64,000 nt of DNA. Source: Anaspis maculata. Taxonomy: Eukaryota; Arthropoda; Insecta; Coleoptera; Scraptiidae. The first letter of the stretch is position 1, and every line of letters starts with the position of its first letter. A program made the translations under genes and the position numbers. The stretch spans positions 51,601,423 through 51,665,422 of the forward strand of contig OX421968.1 in NCBI GenBank assembly GCA_949128115.1, given 5' to 3'. The notes below the pieces were generated by a model. That model worked only from the letters and a program-made list of their open reading frames with translations, was not told where the DNA came from and ran no database searches. Shown one piece after another: positions 36,131-48,002 of the stretch.

Positions 36131-36761
36131 GGCCATTTTCAATATTTGATAGTGTATAAAATGTGATAAAAAGGTTCATAAATGAGTAAAATTGATGACA
36201 GAATACTTCGTTGTCAGAATGAGGTTTTTATCATGACTGACCATCGTAGGTTGTTCTAAATAGTACCATCTGTGTAATAAGTGAATATAAGTCAGAAATA
36301 TTATCCATTTAGCTGTTTTATTCTAATATGCAATATGAACCATGTTATTAGGCACCTAAGAGTATCTGAAAGAGATTTTCAATGCTTTACCTAACAATCT
36401 TCGTGAATGATAGGGCGAGGTAGGTTGACTTTGAAACAAAATTACAATAAGTATTCCATACAATCACTGTGAATAGGTAGTGAGTAATAGTGTTTAAGGT
36501 AAGTAAAAGGTTGAGAAACATACTATACCTACTTGATTTCATCAAGCAGGAGTAGGCACCCAAGAGCATATTAGACAAATTAGTGTCAAATCAATTTGCC
36601 ATTGTTGTAATTCACACAAATTAACACCCACAATATAGTGGGCATCAAATCATTTCATTTGGTGTATCAATGAAGAAAATCTGACAATAAATAAGGGAGC
36701 TATATTGCAGCTAAATTTTTTTAACACTCGGCAAAGAAAGAGGTGGGGGGGGGTCGTAGGT
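36131..36761. other. Non-coding, nothing recognised
   Basis: AT-rich upstream flank of the R2-clade element. The frame at 36387-36578 (minus) shows no domain. Confidence 0.4.
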
Positions 36762-36764
36762 AAA

Positions 36765-36896
36765 GTACGGTACGTAATACGAGTAGTAAAGCAATTACGC
36801 ACTCAGGGAATACTGCACTCGCTCGCTTTGCTCGCTCGTGCGCAACATTTCCCTGCGTGCGTAATATGCTACTTACTACTCTTATTACGTAATGTA
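36765..36896. mobile_element. Hairpin MITE, about 130 bp
   Basis: TACGTAATACGAGTAGTAAA at the left faces its complement (ACTACTCTTATTACGTAATG) at the right, around a core rich in CTCGCTCG. Stems also pair ATTACGCAC with GTGCGTAAT and AGGGAA with TTCCCT. Confidence 0.7.
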
Positions 36897-37170
36897 CTAG
36901 AAAAAATAAAAGTAATCTGAAATCTAGAACGGAAATTGATAAACATTTAAAAATTTCAAAATTCAAAAAACTTGATTTTTTTTCCAAATTTTTACTTTTT
37001 TCAAGAAAAGTTCCTCATTTTCTTGCCAGCCCAGATTTAAATAACTCATTTTTTTGTTACATTTTTAGCTGCTCAGATTTGACAGAAACTGACGCCACAA
37101 GAATCTATCTGTTTCTCTTTCGCTCTGCAGCTAATCCGCAGTCTGTTTCAGCCATTTTTTATTCTAGGGA

Positions 37171-37640
37171 ATAATAATAATAATAAACAGCATTTTATTT
37201 ACATAAGTGGACGTCGGTCCCATCGTACATCGTCAAATATAGTCAATACGTAGATATAAAAATTAACATGAATTAACAATACAAATTAACAACAACATAC
37301 GACAAAAATTACAGTAATAGAAATTCCTCTACGTCGTAGCGAACGCCCTCTGGATTAAGAAATCTAGAACACGCTTCCTAAATAATTTGTGGCTCTCGGT
37401 GTAATCGACAAATACTTTCTTTTTATTAAAAAGTTTAATACCCATGTAAATCTAACATGTAAAGAATGCCGTCCTTAAGATAGAACTTCCTTCTGGCAAA
37501 CCCTGATAATACCACAAGAAATTCAAGTGCGATCATTAAAAATAAAATTCCATAATAGAGAAAACACCAAAATTGAACCTTACATTCCTTTGGTATAGGC
37601 GAGCGGCCGTTCCTTATTTTTCGAGCTATAGTGACCACAG
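37171..37640 (-). mobile_element. 5'-truncated LINE, 3' end
   Basis: On the minus strand a decayed coding end is followed by about 130 bp of untranslated DNA, AATAAA (37195-37200) and a TTA microsatellite tail (37171-37187). The 5' limit is uncertain. Confidence 0.6.
37329..37445 (-). pseudogene. LINE ORF2 C-terminal remnant
   Basis: Thirty-eight codons start MGIKLFNKK and end LFRKRVLDFLIQRAFATT before TAG. The pairing of GIKLFNKLP-like and LFK..LK.FLI.RAFYS-like segments is typical of the C-terminus of CR1/jockey-group reverse transcriptase proteins. The frame is lost upstream, where 37638-37435 is open in a different frame. Non-functional. Confidence 0.55.
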
Positions 37641-38916
37641 GCTATAATGTCAAGTGTAATAGGTACAGGAACGGAAGTATGTAGAAGGAAAGTTGTAGGG
37701 GATGATGTGGGAGAGGAGTGAGTTTGTGAATCACTTGATATTTTCGCGGCAAATTTAAAATCAGAAACACCAGGATTTTGCTTGAAACCAGGACAAATCA
37801 GTATTTTTGCTTAAAATCAGGACAAATCAGTACATAAACGAAACAGGACAAAGGTGTAAAAATCTAAACCTGTCCTTACCAAATCAGGACGGTTGGTCAC
37901 CTTAAGCACAGATTCAGTTGTTCTAACCAGCAGAACAAGACGACAGTTTTCAGTATTATTGAAAAGATTTTCATTTGTAAAATGTCAGTAATAAATTTAT
38001 TCCAGTTGTAAAACTCCTTTTCTCCATTTTCTGAAAAACTAGTATAAGTGACACAGGTCCTTTTGTGCTTCAGTTACCGTGGAGCCCTACGGCAGGTCCT
38101 CAGCAGCGTCAGACCTAAATGTAAACGACAACAATCAAAGAAAGCTGAGTGCAACAGCCACTTCCTTCGCATATCATATGCACAGGAAGTAAGCATTACA
38201 TACCGGTTAGATGGTATAGTTCATGTATCACTTGTTTGTGGATTGTGGATTGAATTTAACAATAATAGATCGATAGAACCTCGTTATAGTGAACACTTGT
38301 CACAGTTCCTATTCTTCAGTTGTCGTTGCCTATTTCATCGGGCTTTTTATCCTAATTCAGATTCAAGCAGGATTGAGCACGTGGTGTTTGTTCAAGAGTA
38401 AAAGTACAGTAAAGGAAGGGTTTAAAACCCATCATGAAATTTTCAGCTCGGTCAAGTATCCCATCATCATGGCATGTTTTATTTAAATTCGACGAGCGCG
38501 AACGCCGGTTTGTGTGCGCCACAAAGAAAAACACTGTTTACATTATTAAAATTTCGAGTACTTCAAATAGAATAACAAACATTTGTTTGGACACAATTTG
38601 CGTAAAATAGCGCGACTGTCGTTTATACCTTGTGCAAAATGGGGGCATCAAGCACCAGCAATATGTCGCTTTGCAGTTTCGCTTCATACTTGGTAAAATA
38701 CGCAAGAATTCTAAGTGACTTTGACCGATCATTGCGTTGCTTGACCAAGAAGATGTCACTTTTGACGATAGCAGAATACAATTTTTAATGATTGTTCCTT
38801 TGGCCTTGTTAATCTCACTAACAACACGCTCTCATTGTTGCAGCCGAGCTTTTTTATTAGTGCGGGTACCTATTGGCTGAACATTTGAAAAACTCAACTT
38901 CATCGGCTTTTGATTT
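37641..38916. other. Non-coding, nothing firmly recognised
   Basis: Frames at 38048-38401 (plus) and 38538-38759 (minus) are open but show no domain, splice logic or codon pattern I can support. Confidence 0.35.
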
Positions 38917-39443
38917 TGATTACGTATTTTGCGTACGGGTTCGTTTATGATTAAGACGATCGTTATAAAACACACACTGTTTATTACTGCGTACTACAAT
39001 AAATACACGCCAGCAATAATTACTGCTTAGGAATAACGCTGGTTATACTACTCGCTTCTATCCGCTCGCTACCGCTTTGAATTTAATACTGAGCCGTAGG
39101 CCGAGGATCGGTGCTTTATATAGCTCCGGCTAGTAATCTCGAATCTTTCATCGGTCCTCCAGCAAAACCCGGCATATTGTTTCTAGGCGACTACCGAAAA
39201 ATCCTACACATTTCGAGAGCATTACCAACGTGCTGTTGACATTGACTGTTGAAATTGACAGATGTGTGCTGCTTGGTCGTTGAAGTCCAGTTCAACCAGT
39301 TGAGTTCCACTGGCCGAAGCTTACATGTATGTTCTGGAATGCACTAGAGCTTCGCACTTGTACACTGCGATCTAATGGGAAGAGTCTAGAAAGACCGCGT
39401 AGTGTGCTCCAGAATGCACGCGATAGTCTTGCCGCTCGTAACA
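38917..39443 (-). repeat. Probable solo LTR
   Basis: On the minus strand it begins TGTTACGAGCGG at 39443 and has a TATATAAAG box at about 39114-39122. About 130 bp later come AATAAA (38980-38985) and a candidate ...ATCA end at 38917. Promoter and poly(A) signal close together within about 530 bp are LTR-like. No coding region adjoins it. The inner end is a guess and no target duplication was found. Confidence 0.45.
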
Positions 39444-40083
39444 ATATCCTCTTTATAATTATTATGACCTAAATGTTGATCCCTTGATTAATTTCAGTCT
39501 AAGAAAAAAACTCTGACTTTGTTGAGACATTTATGAACCTTGGTTAGTTCGAATTTTGTAGTTTGATGACTTTGTTTCCGTCTGAAATTGAAATTTGACA
39601 ACATAATCTCATTAAGAAAGTCAAAGTTATTAGGAAGCCATTTTCAAAGATGAGAATCTGTTGTCGTTGAGTTCTCAAGTTTTTAGCCACACAGAGAACT
39701 ACAATACTATAAAAATGCATTACTCAAATCAAAAATTCATATTTTCATTGTTGGGTGCCCATTACCGATCTGGTTTCAGAAGTTTCCACACATCACAGTC
39801 AATAACTGCACCATTCAACTCAAAGGTGCGGCTTCGGAACCAGTGCAAACCAAACCATAATTTAAAAGAAGTGTGAAACTGTTTTCACTGACAAAACAGG
39901 TGACTTTTCAAACAAAAATTACATACTAGAAGGTGGTACTTTTCTTCAGAAAGCTATAAACACAGTGTTTCACTATATTGTTTCAGTGAAAAATATTATA
40001 ATAATAATATAATGTAATATATATAAAAATTACAAAAAATAAAATAACACTATGAATATTATATTAAAACAATATATCGAAAC
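39444..40083. other. Non-coding, AT-rich
   Basis: Includes an ATAATATAAT-type low-complexity stretch at 39995-40070. No gene seen. Confidence 0.4.
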
Positions 40084-40202
40084 GAGAAGCTTGTGGTGTG
40101 GTTGTCAGCGCGTTCGACTGCCACACTAGAGGTCGTGAATTTGAGTCCCACTGTGGCCGCTCGGATTTGCTTCTCAAAACAAGCTCTTTGATTAAGTTGG
40201 TT
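40084..40202 (+). mobile_element. SINE, head fragment
   Basis: Matches the first about 120 bp of the SINEs at 56612 and 62975: GAGAAGCTTGTGGTGTGGTT, AGCGCGTTCGACT, AGAGGTCGTGAATTTGAGTC and CAAAACAAGCTCTTTGATT. The tRNA-like head is present; the body and A tail are absent. Confidence 0.75.
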
Positions 40203-40221
40203 CCGATTTTGAAAACGAAAT

Positions 40222-40725
40222 GTTCGTTCTATGTGCAGACACGTTGGGAATGAAAATTGGAGAAAAAATTGAATTAATTTTTGGAGGAAAATTGTTTGGC
40301 ATCGGACCCACGGTTTACGAGTTTTCTTTTCTGGAAAAACGCAAATTTTCCAACCTTTTATTCCGTGAACAGATTTTCACCATTTTTTTCAAAACAATAG
40401 ATAACTGGTCCTTGAACATTTTTACACTTTTTTTTCAATTTCCCGGGAACTTTCCGGTTAAAAATGTAAAACCGGCCTGGGTTTTCGAGACCGGACTTGA
40501 CCTCAATTGACGATTTTTACAATAGGATGGTTTTGAATAAAATGCGAGATTTTCCCGAAAAAAATCAAATTTTCCTTAGAAGATAATTTAATTTCTTTCA
40601 AATTATTTTCAATCTTTCTCTCTAATTCCAACTTCCCACCCTAAGGGACGCTTCGAACAAAAATTAGGTTCCTGTATACTAGTCGGGAAAGTTTTGGGGT
40701 GACACAACTTATTTTTGGAGATTTT
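40222..40725 (+). repeat. Dispersed family X, copy 1
   Basis: Shares with copies at 41.7 kb and 48.9 kb a block starting near GGAGAAAA.ATTGA and containing ATCGGA.C...GTTT.C.AGTTTTC. A second block has TTCCAACTTCCCACCC, AAGGGACG, TTCGAACAAAAATT and TTTTGGGGTGACACAAC. No coding capacity. Class unknown. Confidence 0.7.
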
Positions 40726-41039
40726 CGTCCTGCGTCTTTTTAAGCCTAGCGTAAGAAGTTTAATGTATGTGCTATATTTTATCATTCTACTTCAATCGGT
40801 TCTGGAGGTATAAAATAACAACCATAGGTATTCAGGAGCAGACACAGAACAGTCTATGTTCATTGGAACTTTTAGTAGGTAGTAGAATCGCCTGGCAAAT
40901 ATTTATGCCTGATCATCAGACACCCTGTATAACAAAAATACATTGTTCTGTTACCTTCAGTGTCCACGCAACTGTAAATTTTTTGCCGCTGGTTCATGGT
41001 AACTTTATTAATTTTGGGTAGTAGACTCGGCTAGCTAAG

Positions 41040-41660
41040 TTGTATAAATGCCTAATTATGAGACACCTGTATAATAAAAATGTATTGTTACCTTCGGTGT
41101 CCACGCATCTGTAAATTTGTCGCCACTAGTTGTCACTTGCTTTCAATAATAATTCACAGCCTGCCAATCTTTATGTCAGTTATTGGTCCTTCAAAACTGC
41201 TACTGTAGGATTTTCAGATAGAAGAGTAGGTAGGTTTTGAAATGTCGATAACTTTTTTATTCTTCAACATATTTAAATAATTTTTTTTTAATATTAAAGA
41301 AGAAACATGAGAAGTTTGTTACGATATGTGTGGAAGATCAAATTCATCAAACGCTGCCCGCATGCCTCTACACAAAAACGCCTTTTCCCTGGCCGTTGGA
41401 ACCCTGGACGGCCGCTCACCCTGGCTCTGACTAGGAATACCCGCGTTTGGTGCTTTTCTGCTCGTAGATCAACTTTTTTCAAAAAATTCCAGCTGATGTC
41501 GAAAATACATTGCATTGGGCGTCGTGTGGGCTTATTTTCAAGCGGTGATTTGTTCAAAATGAAACTTGCACATTTCGTGAATTAGAAAACAATTCAGTGA
41601 AAATTTCGACCTGCGGTTAGCCCCACGAAATACTTAGTTAGGTGGACACTTGCTGCGAGT
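41040..41660 (+). repeat. Dispersed family X, copy 2, internal block
   Basis: Holds the segment CATGCCTCTACACAAAAACG, then CTGGCCGTT, GACGGCCGCTCACCCTGGCTC and TTGGGCGTCGTGTGGG, ending in TGCACATTTCGTGAATT. It retains the uninterrupted version of the site where the Transib-like element sits in the 53-kb copy (CGTCG at 41520-41524). Confidence 0.7.
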
Positions 41661-41679
41661 CATAGTTGGGTGAAAGATT

Positions 41680-42660
41680 GAATTAATATCTGAGGGGGAA
41701 ACTTTAGAAATCGGACTGACGGATTTTGGGTTTTCCTCCGCGGAAAAAATGCAAATTTCTAGTTTTTCGTCCCGTGATCAGATTTTCACCATTTTTTTTT
41801 TAGCAAGACGTAACTGGCACTTGAACATTTTGTGACAATTTCTTTAATAATTCTCTGAATTTTCCGAGAGTTTTTCACTTGATAATGCAAAACTGGCCTA
41901 GCTTATCGAAACCGAACTCAAATGATAAAATGACGCTTCAATTAACGCTAAGCTTTTATTGAAAAATGATGCTATTGAGAAAAAGCTTTTGAAAGGCGCG
42001 AAAAAACCAGCAGGGCTTGGCTATGGTTTGATGTCTCCCGGCTGCAGAGGTGTGTTGTTGAAAATCTATACAACTTTCTCAATAGTTTACAGAAATTTCA
42101 TGTCTGGTATGCTGTAGTGAAGGGCTAAAATAATACACCGAAACACTTGGTCTAATTGTCTACAGCTTCCATTTCTGCAAAAAACTACCATAGGTTCATG
42201 GGAATTCTTCAAATTTTTGGTATTGTAATTGGCAGGCTAACTATCTATGCCTAATAATTATGAGACATCCTGTATAACAAAAATACATTTCAACTTTCGG
42301 TGCCTGTAATTTTTTTGCAGCTAGTTGTCACTGGCTTTCAATAACTAATCACAGCTTGCCTATCTTTATGTCACTTGGTCCTTCAGAACTGTTACTGTAG
42401 GATTTTCAGACATAAAGAGTAGGTAGGTTTTGGAATGTCGATAACTTTTTAAGTAACATATCTGAATATTTTTTCTTTAATATTGGAGAAGAAACATGGG
42501 GAATTCGTTACGATACGTGTGGAGAATCATATTGATTAAACGCCGGCCGTATGCCTCTACACAAAAACGCCCTTTTCCTGGCCGTTAGAACCCTGACGGC
42601 CGCTCACCCTGGCTCTGACTAGTGACTAGGAAAACCGTAGGTTTTAAAATGTCGATAACT
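41680..42660 (+). repeat. Dispersed family X, partial tandem duplication
   Basis: 41680-41950 repeats the 40235-40510 block, and 42230-42630 repeats 41040-41440 at roughly 80% identity by eye. The two offsets differ (about 1440 and 1190 bp), so the duplication has since gained or lost sequence. Confidence 0.65.
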
Positions 42661-43063
42661 TTTTTTATTTTTCAACATATCTGAATAGTTCTTTTTCAAT
42701 ATTGAAGAAGAAACATGGGAAAGGACCCCGCACGTTTTCTATGAAAAAGTGGTTTCGGTGAATTTGGCTAAATTTTTTATATGTTGTAGATCTTGATTCA
42801 AGAAATATATTACTGAAAAATTGGACCCCTCCTATGAACAGTTTTTCCCCTACATCCCTAATAAGGCCAAAATTAGGAATAGTCTCAAATTTTTTGAAAT
42901 TCATGAAACTGGTTCAAATCGAGCTCGTGATCATGGGAAACATAATTAAAACAAGCGAATATGCCTCATGGGCATGAGGCTCAGTAGCGCACTTCCTTTT
43001 TGGAGGATTAGTGAACGCAAGATGTTAAATGATTAGGGTTCTACCGTCTTGGGCAAAAAATTG

Positions 43064-43445
43064 CAATATGGCGGCCAAAACATCGACAGAACCATGAAAT
43101 TCGGCTTGAAAATCAAAATGATCGTACTAGACAAGGGTAAGTTCCAAGTTTCATGAAAATCGTTCCACTAACAAGAGATTTCAATATGGCAGCCAAGATG
43201 GCGGCAGAATTATGAAACTCAGCTTGAAAATAGGAATGATCGTACGAGACAAGCGTAACTCTCAAGTTTCATGAAAATCCTTCCACTTATAAGAGATTTC
43301 AATATGGCGGCCAAGATGATGGGGCAATCATGAAATTTGGCTTGAAAATAAGAATGATCGTACTAGACAAGGGTGAGTTTCAAGTTTCATGACAATCGTT
43401 CCACTAATAAGAAATTTCAATATGGCAGCCAAGATGGCGGCCGAA
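43064..43445 (+). repeat. 118-bp tandem repeat, about 3.2 copies
   Basis: CAATATGGC.GCCAA recurs at 43064, 43182, 43300 and 43418, exactly 118 bp apart. Each unit includes ATGAAA.T..GCTTGAAAAT, ATGATCGTAC.AGACAAG and CAAGTTTCATGA.AATC.TTCC. Confidence 0.85.
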
Positions 43446-43731
43446 TTATGAAAGCCAACCTGCCTATTTGGTCCTTGGAGACCTAAGCTATCCACCGGAT
43501 AAAGTTCAATCTTCAAGGGCTGTAGCTTTATTTCCCGAGGAGAAGTTCAACTTCATCGAAGTGCACAGGAGATCTCTGTTTTTTGAGAATAATGATAACG
43601 ATGTATGGATAACAAAAATAGTGCCCATTGGCCACCCTTGGGGACATCAGCTATTAATCGGAAAAAAGTTCCAAGACTCTTGTTTCAATTCTCGAGAAGG
43701 AGTACAGCGTCTTAATTTCTGCACGGACTCG

Positions 43732-43779
<48 letters not shown>
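43732..43779 (+). repeat. GACA microsatellite
   Basis: About twelve ACAG/GACA units in a row, preceded by GGACTC. A related GGAC run lies at 44835-44855. Confidence 0.9.
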
Positions 43780-43782
<3 letters not shown>

Positions 43783-45455
43783 CGGCCACATAAGCGTCAT
43801 TCTGTTACTTATATAAAAAAATGTTCTCCAACTGATTTCGACCTCCTGAACACTAATATCGGGTTCACTTTTGAATTGGAACATTTCTTTTTTATCGAAA
43901 AACCGAAAAAATGGTAGCCTTGTCACATGATTTTTAGTGATACCTACCTACTTTTTTTTTGTTATTGAGCGAACATCTTTCGTAATTTGAGTGCCATTAT
44001 CCTTCAGGTACCTAGTATTGACTATTTCAAAATGTTCAATTACTATTTCGGCACGTCTGATTTTAAATTTGTAGGGTCGTGTAATATGCGCCGAGCCGTG
44101 GCTTTGCGGTCGTTTTCAAAAATTGATAACAATTGACCCAACGGTCGGATCGAAGTGGAGTTTTTGTCAAAAGAAAGTTCAAATTGTTCTCTAAATATAA
44201 TGCCGTACATGCAGTGATGTATTTCATTAAGAAATTGTAGTTGCCTGCATATCGCAACTTTCTACATCTTACCGCGAATGCCAGCACTTGATCGGCGAAG
44301 CCGCCCTACACCAAAATGTTATTTTTGTAATTGTTCATGATTATTTCGGCAAAATTTTTCTTGATTCGCGTACCAAGGCCATGAGCTACCCATTCGAGTT
44401 GAAATATTTTCTGTATTGAATTTCGTTTTGTTCGGAGGAAAGGATATCAAGCACCAGCAAGCAACGAATAAATCATTTGCGGCCGAGCCGTAGTTTCGGA
44501 GTCATTTTCAAAAATTAATAACTACTAATCGGCACCTCGCACCGATGTGAAATTTTCATTAAAATAAAGTTCAAATCATTCTCTAAATATAATTCCGCAT
44601 ATGTATTATGGCAAAATGATAAGATCGGGTACTTCCTCGCATGTGATATCTTTCGAGATCAGGCCGGCTTCTGAAATGCAGCATTCAACGATGCCGCGTC
44701 ACACTAAATTGTTATTATTGTCATTGTTTATTATTATTTCGTCAAGATTTTTCTTGGTTCGGGATACAAGGTCATGAGCTACCCAATGGAGTAAAATTTT
44801 TTCGCAAAAACCTTTTCGTCTAGGACTAGATGGTGTGACGGACGGACGGACGGACAAAGCGAGGACAAAAGCGCCTTCCCGTTTGGAGAAGTGCGCTAAA
44901 AATCCAAGTTGTGAATTGGAATAGTTATCAAGGGGGTTGGGGGTCAAAATTAGGAAATAAATTAAAATTCCGAATTTTTTTATTCTTATAAAATCTGAAC
45001 AGAGAAATAATCAAGAAATAATTTTGAAAAATCATAATCAATTAATTGGGGGTCATTCTAAAGGGGGCTGGGTGTCGAAATCAAGGGAACGGAGTGACAT
45101 TCCGAAACTTGCGATTCCCATTATTGGGAAAATAATTTAAAAAAACTAAACCGATGAGTTCTGGTGTTATTGAGGACGTAGAGGGTCGAAATCAAGAAAA
45201 CAATGAAATTATGGACCTTACAGTTCATCTAGAAATTGATCTGGGTGAATGACAAAATGATAATAAAACCAATCTGCATAAGGATTGAGTTCTTCATTTC
45301 TCGACCATCCCTTTTCCCACCTACCATAATATCTGCCTACAACCATGTCCTAGTCCAAATAAGAATTGGTTTCAAGCGTTTTAAAATTCATGAAACTGGC
45401 TCGAATGAGGATGAAGAATAAAAAATATAAGTTGTGAATTGGAGGAGTAATTATC

Positions 45456-45578
45456 ATAATCATAATCATGATCTTTTATTGTTCTTTCGTATATACATAT
45501 ACATGAACAAGAGATGAATTCTAATGAATAAAGTAAACAATCATATTCTAATAAAACAAAAACAAATTACAAAATAAC
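45456..45578 (-). mobile_element. Short LINE 3'-end insertion with target duplication
   Basis: On the minus strand an AATAAAAGATC is followed by a GATTAT-repeat tail. The 123-bp insert lies between GAATTGGAGGAGTAATTATC (45436-45455) and GAATTGGAGTAATTATC (45579-45595), a duplication of about 17 bp with one small indel. That length fits target-primed reverse transcription. Confidence 0.75.
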
Positions 45579-45766
45579 GAATTGGAGTAATTATCGAGGG
45601 GGCGGGGATCGAAATCGAGTGAAGGAATTAGCATTCCAGGAAAAGGGTGATGGAGAAGTATTTTCGAAAAAATCTGAATCAATAAATTGAGATGATTACC
45701 TACTGAGAGGACAGTGGTCAAAATCTAGAACAAGGAAGAAATTCCGAAACTTCATATTCATATATA

Positions 45767-46309
45767 GGGTCTTTCAGTAAGAGTGATAGAACTTCAAATT
45801 GGAATTAAACAAATTATGTCGGGGTTAACATTATCTAATTGACTCTATGTGAAAGAACAGTTTTTAACATTATGTGTGGAAAATAAAATCTACTAAATGG
45901 CCTCCTCGACTTTGTTTAACGACGCCGGTGTGCAGACGGGAAGTCCAATTTGTAATAACTTTCTGGCAGATATCGGGCTATATTTCAGTAATAACACGCA
46001 CAATATTGTCCCTCAGGGCTTCAATGGTTCTAGGCTTGTTCTTGTATACCAGGGACTTTACAAACCCCGACAGAAAAAAGTCCAGGGACGTAATATCGCA
46101 AGATCTCGCTGGCCAATTGAAATCGCCGTTCCGCGAAATTGTTCTTCCTTGGAAGTTTTCGGCCAACAAGTCCCAAGGTTTCTCCTGCTGTGTGGCACGT
46201 AGCCCCGTCTTGTTGGAAGAAGATGATTTTGCAAGCTATACTGAGTATTTATGTCAAAAAATGACAGTAAAATCTTATCAAAGTTCTATCACTCTTATTG
46301 AAGGCCCTT
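45767..46309 (-). mobile_element. mariner relic, 5' half deleted
   Basis: The ends are inverted: AGGGTCTTTCAGTAAGAGTG near 45766 and its variant near 46308, with AGTGATAGAACTT shared. TA precedes the left end. Length about 540 bp against roughly 1.3 kb for intact mariners. Confidence 0.75.
45860..46190 (-). pseudogene. mariner transposase C-terminal fragment
   Basis: The minus frame includes ISRNGDFNWPARSCDITSLD followed by FFLSGFVKSLVYKNKPRTIE and ALRDNIVRVITEI. This is the end of the catalytic core (third acidic position in SLDFFL) and the C-terminal helices of mariner-family transposases. A TAG at 45975-45977 interrupts it. The frame then continues with PDICQKVITNWTSRL to a stop near 45865. 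The DNA-binding half and the first two catalytic aspartates are gone, so it cannot act. Confidence 0.75.
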
Positions 46310-48002
46310 TAGAACTGAAAATTCAGATTTGAAAAATTGAGCCTAACTCCCAATATCGATCTATTTTTGGAATCCCATTGAATCAACCAATGACCAAAAG
46401 CAGGATTTATGTTTATTTAAGAAAATATAGACCAGTCAATTTTTTTTGACACAAGCTATATGATGGACAGCACACAGAACCGTGGAGAGCTTCTCGAGAA
46501 CTGTAATTAATAATGTTGTTGCAAGTCTCGATTCCACCCCTCCTCCCCCCAGCCCTCATTGTGGTTGTGGGTAGGTATCATAATGGTTGTACCCAGGTAC
46601 CTGGGTAAGGGGTGAGCATGATCGAGAAACGATGAACTCAGTCCTTATTCACATTGGTTGTATCATCATTTTGTCATTCGCCCAGATCTTCCTAGATAAA
46701 CTGGAAGTTCCAGAACTCCACTGTTTTCTTAATTTTGACCCGCTACCCCCTTAATAACACCCGAATTCATTGGTTTAGATTTTTTAAGCAATTTCCCCAT
46801 TGCTCGTAAAATCATCTATTATGGGAACCGCAAATTCCGGAATTTCACTGCGTTTTCTTGATTTTGACCCCCAGCCCCCTTTAGAATAACCCCCAATTAA
46901 TTGATTTAGATTTTCCAAAATCATTTCTCGATTATTATTCTGTTCAGATTTTAGAAGAATGAAAAAATAGGAATTTTCATTTATTTTATCAATTTCGACC
47001 CCCAACCCCCTTGATAACTACCCCAATTCACAACTTGGATTTTTCTAATTATTTTTCCCATGATCACGAGTTTGATTTGAACCAGTTTCATGAATTTCAA
47101 AAAATTTGAGACTATTCCTAATTTTGGCCTTATTAGGGGTGTAGGGGAAAAACTGTTCATATGAGGGGTCCAGTTTTTCAGGAATATATTTCTTGAATCA
47201 AGATCTACAACATATAAAAAATTTAGCCAAATTCAATGAAACCACTTTTTCATAGAAAACGTGCGGGGTCCTTTGTGACGATACGTGTGTAAGATCATAT
47301 TATATTCATCAAACGCTGCCCGCATGCCTCTACACAAAAACGCTCGCAAAAACGCCTTTTTCCTGGCCGTTAGAGCCCTAGACGGCCGCTCACCCTGGCT
47401 CTGACTATGAATACCCGCGTTTGGTGCAGGACTCTACTCATAATGCTCTTTCCTGCTCGTCGTTCAGTTTTATCAAAACCTGTGAAAGTTTTCTCAAGTG
47501 GGCAAGCGGACGTTTTCATTTTTATATTTTTTTGGGCGGTTGGCGGGTATTTGTATAGTCACTGGCAGTACCTCTTTAGCGCTATATTACTGCCTCAGTA
47601 CTCTGAGAGTACCGCCAGGTGATTATAACACCAATCAACATTTTGTATAGACGCATCAACAGCGAGGTTATCAGCACCCTTTTTTCGGTGTCCTTCTTGT
47701 TCCACCCCTTTTTCCCCTTAAGGTGACTGAAAGGTACTACACACCAAGGTACTAGAGAGCACATGAAAATTTTCACCTGGCCCAAGCCGGATTTGAACCC
47801 AAGATTCCTGGAATTGCTTCCAAAGACGGAGCCCCCGCGCTACTGGTCGGTTATTTAATCACATTGTGGTACACCGACTAACGTTTCGGAGCCAGAAGCC
47901 TATTTTCAAGTCTGGCTACTATTGGACTCGCATGTCCACAAAGTTGTATTGCATCGATCAAGAAAGGCGGGAAAAAATTGGAGAGAAGCCCATTTTCACC
48001 TG

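Larger units (their letters stand above)
42716..47275. repeat. Giant imperfect mirror structure, about 4.5 kb
   Basis: 42716-42960 (GGACCCCGCACGTTTTCTAT ... GATCATGGGAAA) is inverted at 47040-47275. 44890-45265 (AATCCAAGTTGTGAATTGGA ... ATCTGGGTGAATGACAAAATG) is inverted at 46665-47040. The right arm is nearly contiguous; the left arm is split by about 1.9 kb (42960-44890). A mariner relic and a LINE tail lie between or within the arms. Confidence 0.75.

Noticed and set aside
40084..40160. tRNA gene
   Set aside because: Head region matches the SINE family and lacks a full cloverleaf; it is a SINE fragment.
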